Positions 56,801 through 64,000 of a stretch of 64,000 nucleotides of DNA are shown in pieces. The notes under the pieces are model-generated. The model had not been told where the DNA came from. It did no database searches and worked only from the letters and a program-made list of their open reading frames with translations. The DNA comes from Agarilytica sp045430285 (GTDB lineage: Bacteria; Pseudomonadota; Gammaproteobacteria; Pseudomonadales; Cellvibrionaceae). Both the position numbers and the translations under genes were made by a program. Position 1 is the stretch's first letter. Every line of letters starts with the position of its first letter. The stretch covers positions 157,471 through 221,470 of the forward strand of contig JAILXV010000006.1 in the NCBI GenBank assembly GCA_045430285.1. Reading direction: 5' to 3'.

Positions 56801-59800
56801 CTTAATTGGCTTATCAAAGTGTTCGTTCTTTCTTGTAATACCTCACTTTTACTAATATTGGAGAAATCACTCACCTGCAATTTAAAGTTAAACGCCTCAT
56901 GAACCACCTGTATAGGAATATCGTCTTGCTTTTCAAATGATGTCCTCAACACCGCATGGCGCTCGACAATTCCTTTAATCGAACGTTCTAGTGCAACGAT
57001 ATCAATTTCCCCCTCAATCAAAAAGGATAATGGCATGTTGTATTTTGCACTTCCTTTCTCTAACTGATCGATAAACCAGAGACGTTGCTGAGTGTGCGAC
57101 AACCTAATTCCCGCTGTACGTTCATGTTTAGGAATCGGTTTAATTTCGATCTTTTTCCCGTAGTCAATCAACAATATTTCCTTAACTTTTTTAGCGAGAC
57201 CTTGAATTGTCGGACTCTCAAAAAGTGTTTGAACGGGAACCGTAACACCAATCCTTTTCTGTAGTCGAGAAACTATTTGTGTGGCAATCAATGAATGTCC
57301 ACCTAAGTGAAAGAAATTATCTGTCACACCGACTTTCTCTAGGCCAAGGATATCCCGCCAAATCTCACACAAGAGTTTTTCTGTGTCGCTACTTGGCGCC
57401 ACATACTGTTCTTGTTGCGGGCTTAAGTCCGGTTCAGGTAAAACTTTCCGATCCACCTTTCCGTTTGAGGTCAGAGGAATTTGATCTAAAACCACAAAAC
57501 TTGACGGCACCATGTAATCAGGAAGGTGTTGACTTAAATAATCACGCCATGAAGACTGGTATTCAGAATCTGCAACATTATCCTGGGCTACACTTACAGC
57601 CTCCTCAAGCACGACATAGGCCACTAGTCGCTTATCACCCGCTTGGTCTTCCCGCGCGATCACCACACACTCTTGTATATATTCCTGACTTAATAAGGTA
57701 TTTTCTATTTCTCCCAGCTCAATCCTAAATCCACGAATCTTCACTTGCGCATCAATACGCCCCATATACTCCAAGTTTCCATCCGCTAACCAACGCACCA
57801 AGTCACCAGTTTTATACAAACGATCTTGCGTATTTTTACTAAATGGGTTTGGAATAAATTTTTCATTAGTGAGCTCGGAATGGTTGAGATAGCCGCGTGA
57901 TAATCCATCTCCCCCCACATAGAGTTCTCCCACGCCCCCCATTGGTGATAACTTCAATTCAGTACTGACACTATCAACCACATAGGCCTTTCTATTATTT
58001 AAAGGGGAGCCAATAGGAATCGACCCCTTTTGAGTATCGCTCAACAGGATAGGATAACTTGTACTAAAGGTGGTATTTTCCGTCGGGCCATAGCCATTAA
58101 TCAGTTGGATATTCGCATTAGTCGACAACATTTTCTCAACCGAACGGGTATTCACCACATCGCCACCTACTAACAAGTACTGAAACTCAGGAAGCGCATC
58201 GCGATAAATAGAAACAAACTGATCGAACAGACCGGAGGTCATCCAAGCGGTATTAATATGGTTGCTCTTGATAAAGAGCCCAAGTGCTTCCATATCCAAT
58301 AAGCGCTCGGGCTGAATGACAAGACGGCCTCCGTTCAACAATGTACCCCACAGTTCAAATGTGGCTGCATCAAACGTGACAGTAGAATTGTGGAGCATCA
58401 CAGTACTCACAGATAATGGTACATAGCCCGCATTAATCGCCAAGGAAGTGACATTTTTATGTTCGACAGCCACGCCTTTTGGCTTTCCGGTTGAACCCGA
58501 GGTATAAATCACATAGGCCAGATGGCTAGCGCTTAATTCCATAAGCGTTAAGTTAGCCTTTGACTGTGCATTAATTCGAATCCGAATTTCAAAATCGTTC
58601 AAACATAGGGCTTGTTCTGGTGAAACGGGCGTCCGGCTATTGATGTCACTGCGCGTCAATACAGTGGTGAGCTCGGTATCTTTGATCGTATAGTCCAGTC
58701 GTGCTTCAGGATAATCTGGATCCAAAGGCACATAAGCGCCACCCGCTTTTAAAATCCCTAAGATGGCAATCACCATATCCAGCGATCGCTCTAAACAAAT
58801 CCCCACTAAAGTATCAGGAGAAACCTGTTTCTCATTCACCAAGTAGTGCGCTAATTGATTCGCTTGTTGGTTTAATTCCCCATAACTTAAGTGCTGATCC
58901 TCAAACGTTAGGGCGATGGCATCAGGGGCTTTTTCTGCTTGCGCTTCAAACAGTGCGTGAATACAACGGTCTTGGGGGTAGTCCGCGTGCGTGGCATTCC
59001 AGTCGGTGAGTAATTGATCGCGTTCAGTATTCGGTACAACACTGATTGCTGACGACGCTTTTTCCGGAGTTAGATCCAAAGCTTCCACCAAGCTTTTTAA
59101 CGCCGTTTGTAAGTACCCTAAAACACGTTCTGGATCGACTTTTTCATTTACCTGAGCAGTAAATGAAAATGCATCCCCATAATCATCAATAGAAACCGTA
59201 AAAGGATAATTAGTTCGCTCGCGACCCGCTAGAGTTTTAATTCCTAATTCATTTGGAGTTTCAACACCAATAGGCGCAGAGTGTCGATAGTTCAGTATTG
59301 CGCTAAACAACGCCGTACCACTCGGTAACCCACTACACTGTTGAGCCAATGCCAAAGACGCCTGCTCATACGACAGCAAGTCGGATAATTCAGACTGAGC
59401 CTTGAGTACAACGTCTTTAACGCTGATCCCTTGCAGGGTTAGCCTGTACGGTAAGGTATTAATAAACAAACCCAACACCTTCTCAGCACCAGAAGTACCC
59501 TGTAATCGACCAGATAAAACTGTTCCAAAAACAAGATCTGAACGTCCGCTACAGGCTCCTACAACTAGACCAAAAACCACATGAAAAAATGCCGCTGGAG
59601 TCACTCCCATACGTTGAGATAACTCTCGAACATCTTTTGACAATCCTTGCGGTACTAACTGGCTAGCTTCAATTATTTCATTGCCGTCACCATGCACATC
59701 GAACAATTCAAATGGAATACTAGGAGAGGCAATATCACCCAATTTTTCCTTAAAAAAGGCTTCAGCGTTATTCTGTTTCTCTTGATACAAAGAGTGAGCA

Positions 59801-62800
59801 ACAAATTCTCGATACGGAATCGGTTTCGTTAAAGTATGTGCATTTCCTTTAATAATTTCCTGCACGTCTGCTTGAATAATTTCCAAACCTACGTGGTCTG
59901 AAATAATATGGTGCAATTGCAATAGTATAAAACACCTATCTGATTCGGGATCTTCTGCCAATTGCACTTGTAACAAAGGCGCTTTCGAAAAATCAATAGA
60001 TTGTTCTACTGACTCTACCTGCGCTAAAAGCTGAGGTTTTAACTCTCTTCCCCTGTCGGACTTAAAACGTGTAATCGGTAATTCAACATCACGACATACT
60101 ACCTGTACTGCTTGGGGTAGGCCTTGCCATAAGACAGCACTACGTAAAATGTCATGACGATTAATCACAATTTTCAAGGCATTTAAAAAATCTTGTCGTT
60201 GCTGTTGATTTATCATCTCCAACAACACATTTGTCACATACGGATCTCCCGCACTTTCACTAATCTGATGATGAAAAAGGATACCTTCTTGCAAAGGCGC
60301 TAACGGGTATATATCTTGAATATTTTCCGCACCGCTGGGAATCAGACTGACAATTTTATCAATATCCAGTTGAGTAAGCTTAACTAAACTCAACATTTCT
60401 GGAGTAATAACATCACTAGATTCCGGAATTAAGTTTACCGGAGCGGTAAATTTATGCTCTTTATCATTCGGATCAACATGTTTAGATAAATCATCTAAAT
60501 GACGCGCAAGCTCCCCCAGATTAGCAGCACTAAATAACCTTTTTACGTTTGTCGAATGACCCTCGTCTTGCAAACGCGCCAACACTCGGATTAACAGTAA
60601 CGAATGGCCTCCCAAGCGGAAGAAGTTATCGGTCACGCCCACTTGTTCAAGACCAAGGATGTCTTGCCAGATATCACATAAGAGTTTTTCTGTGTCAGTA
60701 CTGGGGGCCACATAGCGTTCTTGTTGTTGACTGACGTCTGGGGCCGGCAAGGCTTTGCGGTCCACTTTGCCATTGGGTGTCAACGGTATGTTGTCTAAGA
60801 CCACAAAGCTTGATGGGACCATGTACTCGGGCAAGCTTTGATTTAAATGTGTTCGCCACGTGGTGACGTGCTGATTAATTTGTTCAATGTTTAACGCTTC
60901 GTCTGCTTCAGATGAGCGTGACGTCTTAGCTGTTTCATTAAGTACAATATACGCCACCAAGTGTTTATCACCCGCGTGATCTTCGCGCGCGATCACCACA
61001 CTTTCTTGTATAGATTCAAGACTGAGCAATTTGTTTTCAATCTCACCGAGTTCGATCCTAAATCCGCGAACCTTCACTTGATGGTCAATTCGGCCCATGT
61101 ATTCCAAATTCCCGTCCGGCAACCAACGCACAAGGTCACCCGTTTTGTACAAGCGATCTTCTGCATTTTCACTGAAAGGGTTCGGAATGAATTTCTCAGC
61201 AGTGAGATCCGAGCGATTTAGGTAACCGCGAGCCAAACCCACGCCCCCTACATGTAACTCCCCGACTACACCAAAAGGAGCTAACTGGTTATTATTAAGA
61301 ATATAGGTATTAATATTATCGATTGGTCTTCCAATATGAATACAACTTTGTCCCTCATAATAATTACCGATACTTGTACACACCGTTGATTCTGAAGGGC
61401 CATACGCATTATAAAACTTTCTATTCCTCGACCATTTATCAGCTAATTCTCGTGAGCAATGCTCTCCAGCCACAATAATGTGACCAACAGATTTCCATAT
61501 ATTTTCATCCAAGAAAGGAAGTAATGCTGGAGGTAATGTTGCGTGAGTTATAGATTGTTTTTTAATTACGTCATGCAGGGTTTCAGGTGTTTGAGACGAT
61601 ATTAGTACGAGCTTTGCACCAGAACACAGGGCCATACCCCATTCGGAAACCGCAGCATCAAAAGAAGAAGAAGCAAACTGTATGACGGAACTTTCCTCTT
61701 TCACTTCAAATCGATTTACTTGGGCACCCACCAAATTAACCAGGCCGCTGTGCTCAATCATCACCCCTTTGGGATTCCCTGTAGATCCGGAGGTGTAAAC
61801 TACATAAGCCAAATGATTTGATTGAAGGCCGATTGATTTCGATTCGATGTTTATATCTGACTGTTCAGATACAATTTCTCTAACCTTTACATCATCTAGA
61901 CACAGCGCTTGTTGAGGCAAAACGGACGTATGATCTAAAATTTCTTTATGTGTAATAACCGTATCTAGTCCGGCATCGTCTATTAAGTATTTTAATCGTG
62001 CCTCTGGATACTCTGGGTCCAAGGGTACGTAAGCACCACCAGCTTTTAACACCCCAAGAATCGCGATCACCATATCGAATGAGCGATCAAGGCAGACTCC
62101 AACTAAAATCTCCGGCCCAACAACTGTTACCTTCGATAAATAGTGAGCTAACTGATTTGCTTTTTGATTCAACCCTCGATAACTTAATTGCTGATCCTCA
62201 TAAGTTAATGCAATAGCGTCTGGATATTTTTCTGCTTGCACTTCGAACAATTCATGAATACAAAGCTCTTGAGGATAGTCCTTCTTCGTATCGTTCCACG
62301 CAATTTGTAATTGATGACGCTCTTTCTCAAAAAGAACACTGATATCGAGAAGCGGTTTTTGAGGTTCGTACTCTAAAGTCTTCACCAAGTTATCCATCGC
62401 AACCTGTAAATAACCCACCACTCTTTCAGGATCGAGGGTTTTGTTCATTTGAGCGGTTAAAGCAAAGTCCTCTTCGAGGTCATCCACCGATATGCTAAAC
62501 GGATAGTTGCTTCTTTCCTGGGCATCCAGTACTTTGATACCAGTACTTGCGGTAATATCATTATTTTCAGGAGAGGAGTGGCGATAGTTCAACATTGCAC
62601 TAAATAAAGGTGTACCACTCGGCAAACCACTACTTTGCTGTGCTAAAACTAAGGAGGCTTGCTCATAGGACAGCAGTATAGAAAGCTCGGTCTGAGCAAG
62701 CCGTACTGCATTTTCAGATTTTTTACCCTTAAGGTTTAAACGATAAGGCAATGTATTAATAAACATCCCCATCATTTGCTCCACACCGGATGTACCTTGC

Positions 62801-64000
62801 AAACGACCAGATAAAACTGTTCCAAATACTACATCGTTTCGCCCACTGCATGCGCCAACAACTAGAGCAAAACCGGTATGAAATAAAGCCGCTGGACTAA
62901 CAGCTAAGCGCTGCGAAACTTTCCTAATGGACCGAGACAATTCAATTGGAAATAGTTGGCTTGCTTCAAAAATTTCATCGCCACTGCCATGAACATCTAA
63001 CAAATCGAATGGTGCTGTCGGTTCACTCACATCGCCCAATTTTTCCTTAAAAAACTGTTCCGCTTTTAAATTCGTTGATTGATATTTTGCATGCGCCACA
63101 AATTCTCGATAAGGAACAGGAGAACGTAATCTATTTTCGTTATCTGAAAAAATAGCCTGCACTTCAGATTGAATAATTTCTAAACCAACGTGATCGGAAA
63201 TAATATGGTGCAATTGCAACAGAATAAAATACTGCTCGGATTCAGCGTGTAAATCTTCCGTCAGGTGAATACGCAATAGCGGCGCCTGAGTAATGTCCAT
63301 CCATTGTTGGGCCGGTGCCATTTTTGCCTGCAGCTGTGGCATGGTGGCTTGGTCGGGGTCCAAAATAAAATGTTCAATGGGTAATTCGATTTCACGACAC
63401 ACCACCTGAACAGCTTGCGGCAACCCTTCCCATAAAACAGCTGTCCGCAAAACATCGTGACGGTTCACGACCCCTTGTAGCGCTTTCAAAAATTCATCGC
63501 GTTGCACGCGTGTTTTCGCCGACAACAACACCGGCATCACATAAGCATCGCCCTTCCCATCACTCATTTGATGGTGAAAGAGAATACCTTCTTGTAACGG
63601 TGCCAAGGGGTAGATGTCTTGAATGTTCTTCACTCCGCCTGGCGTCGCACGCGCAATAAGATCAATGTCTTCTTGTGCAAGCGTGATTAAACTCAACATG
63701 TCGGGCGTGATGTGTTCGCAAACCTCCGGAATGAGATTGGCTGGCGCCACAAAGACTTCGGCGGTATCAACACCCTCATGACTGGCCGTATGATCGAGCT
63801 GTTCAGCCAACTCGCCCAAACTATTGGCACTGAATAATTGACGGACGTCGCTGGGGTGCCCCGCGTCTTGTAAGCGGGAAAGCATTTGAATCAATAATAG
63901 TGAATGCCCTCCCAAGCGGAAGAAGTTATCGGTCACGCCCACTTGTTCAAGACCAAGGATGTCTTGCCAAATGTCACACAGGAGTTGTTCTGTGTCTGTA
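53890..64000 (-). CDS. non-ribosomal peptide synthetase, T-C-A-T-C-A-T-C-A-T in view (partial, enters from right edge)
   Basis: Open without a stop from the right edge; the true start lies outside. In protein order (coordinates descending): T at ~63900-63980; C ~63640-62290; A ~62290-60870; T ~60720-60530; C ~60330-59000; A ~59000-57560; T ~57420-57200; C ~57130-55760; A ~55760-54250; T ~54200-53990. Each carrier has its Ser (GGHSLL, GGHSLI, GGNSIL). All A domains have the YTSGSTG core. Pocket residues read by eye give DASTIAAVC (Tyr-like), DAFWLGGTF (Val-like) and DMMQIGLVW (Gly-like). The first two C domains have HHIISDH, the third HHIVSDG. No epimerase or methyltransferase domain was seen. 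A basic tail of about 30 residues (53893-53985) ends the protein, next to the PKS start. Confidence 0.95.
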   Translation of the reverse strand, partial: TDTEQLLCDIWQDILGLEQVGVTDNFFRLGGHSLLLIQMLSRLQDAGHPSDVRQLFSANSLGELAEQLDHTASHEGVDTAEVFVAPANLIPEVCEHITPDMLSLITLAQEDIDLIARATPGGVKNIQDIYPLAPLQEGILFHHQMSDGKGDAYVMPVLLSAKTRVQRDEFLKALQGVVNRHDVLRTAVLWEGLPQAVQVVCREIELPIEHFILDPDQATMPQLQAKMAPAQQWMDITQAPLLRIHLTEDLHAESEQYFILLQLHHIISDHVGLEIIQSEVQAIFSDNENRLRSPVPYREFVAHAKYQSTNLKAEQFFKEKLGDVSEPTAPFDLLDVHGSGDEIFEASQLFPIELSRSIRKVSQRLAVSPAALFHTGFALVVGACSGRNDVVFGTVLSGRLQGTSGVEQMMGMFINTLPYRLNLKGKKSENAVRLAQTELSILLSYEQASLVLAQQSSGLPSGTPLFSAMLNYRHSSPENNDITASTGIKVLDAQERSNYPFSISVDDLEEDFALTAQMNKTLDPERVVGYLQVAMDNLVKTLEYEPQKPLLDISVLFEKERHQLQIAWNDTKKDYPQELCIHELFEVQAEKYPDAIALTYEDQQLSYRGLNQKANQLAHYLSKVTVVGPEILVGVCLDRSFDMVIAILGVLKAGGAYVPLDPEYPEARLKYLIDDAGLDTVITHKEILDHTSVLPQQALCLDDVKVREIVSEQSDINIESKSIGLQSNHLAYVVYTSGSTGNPKGVMIEHSGLVNLVGAQVNRFEVKEESSVIQFASSSFDAAVSEWGMALCSGAKLVLISSQTPETLHDVIKKQSITHATLPPALLPFLDENIWKSVGHIIVAGEHCSRELADKWSRNRKFYNAYGPSESTVCTSIGNYYEGQSCIHIGRPIDNINTYILNNNQLAPFGVVGELHVGGVGLARGYLNRSDLTAEKFIPNPFSENAEDRLYKTGDLVRWLPDGNLEYMGRIDHQVKVRGFRIELGEIENKLLSLESIQESVVIAREDHAGDKHLVAYIVLNETAKTSRSSEADEALNIEQINQHVTTWRTHLNQSLPEYMVPSSFVVLDNIPLTPNGKVDRKALPAPDVSQQQERYVAPSTDTEKLLCDIWQDILGLEQVGVTDNFFRLGGHSLLLIRVLARLQDEGHSTNVKRLFSAANLGELARHLDDLSKHVDPNDKEHKFTAPVNLIPESSDVITPEMLSLVKLTQLDIDKIVSLIPSGAENIQDIYPLAPLQEGILFHHQISESAGDPYVTNVLLEMINQQQRQDFLNALKIVINRHDILRSAVLWQGLPQAVQVVCRDVELPITRFKSDRGRELKPQLLAQVESVEQSIDFSKAPLLQVQLAEDPESDRCFILLQLHHIISDHVGLEIIQADVQEIIKGNAHTLTKPIPYREFVAHSLYQEKQNNAEAFFKEKLGDIASPSIPFELFDVHGDGNEIIEASQLVPQGLSKDVRELSQRMGVTPAAFFHVVFGLVVGACSGRSDLVFGTVLSGRLQGTSGAEKVLGLFINTLPYRLTLQGISVKDVVLKAQSELSDLLSYEQASLALAQQCSGLPSGTALFSAILNYRHSAPIGVETPNELGIKTLAGRERTNYPFTVSIDDYGDAFSFTAQVNEKVDPERVLGYLQTALKSLVEALDLTPEKASSAISVVPNTERDQLLTDWNATHADYPQDRCIHALFEAQAEKAPDAIALTFEDQHLSYGELNQQANQLAHYLVNEKQVSPDTLVGICLERSLDMVIAILGILKAGGAYVPLDPDYPEARLDYTIKDTELTTVLTRSDINSRTPVSPEQALCLNDFEIRIRINAQSKANLTLMELSASHLAYVIYTSGSTGKPKGVAVEHKNVTSLAINAGYVPLSVSTVMLHNSTVTFDAATFELWGTLLNGGRLVIQPERLLDMEALGLFIKSNHINTAWMTSGLFDQFVSIYRDALPEFQYLLVGGDVVNTRSVEKMLSTNANIQLINGYGPTENTTFSTSYPILLSDTQKGSIPIGSPLNNRKAYVVDSVSTELKLSPMGGVGELYVGGDGLSRGYLNHSELTNEKFIPNPFSKNTQDRLYKTGDLVRWLADGNLEYMGRIDAQVKIRGFRIELGEIENTLLSQEYIQECVVIAREDQAGDKRLVAYVVLEEAVSVAQDNVADSEYQSSWRDYLSQHLPDYMVPSSFVVLDQIPLTSNGKVDRKVLPEPDLSPQQEQYVAPSSDTEKLLCEIWRDILGLEKVGVTDNFFHLGGHSLIATQIVSRLQKRIGVTVPVQTLFESPTIQGLAKKVKEILLIDYGKKIEIKPIPKHERTAGIRLSHTQQRLWFIDQLEKGSAKYNMPLSFLIEGEIDIVALERSIKGIVERHAVLRTSFEKQDDIPIQVVHEAFNFKLQVSDFSNISKSEVLQERTNTLISQLSVEPFSLDKAPLLRAHLIKQENDKCILVLVMHHIVSDGWSFGIVLRELAELYRSHKLDVPVSLPPLQFQYLDYAYWQRLPENEKKIEQQMSYWERSLKGLPALSTFPPDKPRPSQPTFRGKIENFSLPSLLSRDVSDVCAQNGVSLYMAFLTLLSVLISKYARQSDIAIGSPIANRRDSDLENLIGYFANTLVIRTEVDSKASLRDLLMQVKENTLQVYENQDVPFDKVVEVLNPVRSINHEPLFQVMLAVHNMPSEELMPLSGLTIKPLEMDRVSSLYDLTVNITESSDSIDFGFEYNTELFRSQTIERISRHIAVLAKTLVSDIDSRICDISLLSIEEITDMKNSFNKTEKEFPQELCIHQLFERNVEKQGHKKCLTYGGESLSYDSLNQRSNKIAHYLIEQGITPNSFVGVCLDRSLEMMVALLAILKSGASYVPLDPAYPKSRLKYMLEDSGVSLVLTRKSLGISGLFTDKCIPVDVADANQFDSYSSKNIDPNKIGLSSSNLAYVIYTSGSTGKPKGVMVAHRSVVNMLFAMKEKPGMSENDKILAAASISFDMHVMEIYLPLLVGAETVLSSEEQGRNPVTLSNLISSESVTMMQATPSTWKMLQSIQWQPESKIKIICGGEALDDGLKRYLANLPTVELWNLYGPTEASVWVSAKIIINGEAPVTLAGPINNTQFYVLDEGLNVVPVGVAGELHIGGAGLAKGYLNRIELTNEKFICSPFETGERLYKTGDLVRWLPNGELEFLGRTDHQVKIRGYRIELGEITSVIKTHAKVRDAVVVDVYNPSAEHELVAYIVADTGNAVNLDEMRKHVGDSLPPYMQPQEFILIDEIPLSPNKKADRNALMQAQGLRLSGEHVLPETEREKALVSIWQNVLGERKFGVKDNFFEVGGNSILLVKLQSEIEKKMSVSVEMMDLFRYPTIKTILDYLESSPRQENVQERSQSRARSRHKAMQKNRNKKREKV

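Noticed and set aside
1..64000. One single giant biosynthetic cluster joining the left PKS and right NRPS-PKS
   Set aside because: About 40 kb of housekeeping, sugar and adhesin genes separate them, and one uses trans-AT while the other has its own AT.

Overview
The window looks like chromosome of a marine-type gammaproteobacterium, plausibly of the Cellvibrionales/Alteromonadales kind. The evidence is the alaS-lysC-csrA-tRNA-Ser(GCU) block, the LapA/LapB/LapC-type adhesin system, a DUF3369/HD-GYP regulator and large secondary-metabolite genes. No insertion sequence, CRISPR array or phage gene was recognised. I cannot name the species from the sequence alone.

Layout, left to right. (1) 1-6796, minus strand: the start of a trans-AT polyketide synthase locus. 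It has a stand-alone malonyl-type acyltransferase, a secreted protein of unknown family, a strong terminator, and an AT-less KS-DH-KR megasynthase running off the left edge. (2) 7181-20662: a molybdopterin oxidoreductase of the FdhF/YdeP type, a periplasmic solute-binding protein, a histidine kinase with an HD-GYP response regulator, an acyl-CoA ligase + SDR operon divergent from a TetR regulator with a 32-bp perfect palindrome between them, and a large hybrid sensor kinase. (3) 20965-23511: a very acidic secreted protein, a cold-shock protein and the decayed C-terminal part of a flagellar hook gene (flgE). (4) 23532-30035: seven tightly packed genes, six of which reconstruct the CDP-3,6-dideoxyhexose (ascarylose-type) pathway, ending beside tRNA-Ser. 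(5) 30268-36406: housekeeping genes (tRNA-Ser, csrA, lysC, alaS, a HIT protein, a Trm112-like protein, an M23 peptidase). (6) 36619-45247: a compact LapA-like RTX adhesin with its complete type I secretion machine. (7) 45443-46006: a dead recA'-'recX remnant with four in-frame stops. (8) 46356-64000, minus strand: an NRPS-PKS cluster. The NRPS enters from the right edge with T-C-A-T-C-A-T-C-A-T in view. A KS-AT-ACP-TE protein, an MFS exporter, a type II thioesterase and an NPPY-type methyltransferase follow.

How it fits together. The right-hand assembly line is collinear: peptide is built on the NRPS, extended once with malonate by the PKS and released by the terminal thioesterase. Reading the adenylation pockets by eye suggests Tyr-like, Val-like and Gly-like substrates. 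The left-hand PKS is a separate locus of a different architecture, with its AT supplied in trans. The two loci are about 40 kb apart, with core genes between them, so I treat them as independent. The sugar cluster probably decorates a surface polysaccharide. The Lap system would display an adhesin that can be released by a LapG-type protease encoded elsewhere.

The most unexpected observations are the two degraded tails of normally conserved genes (recA/recX and flgE), the unknown secreted protein at the head of the trans-AT locus, and the hybrid NRPS-PKS with a basic C-terminal tail.
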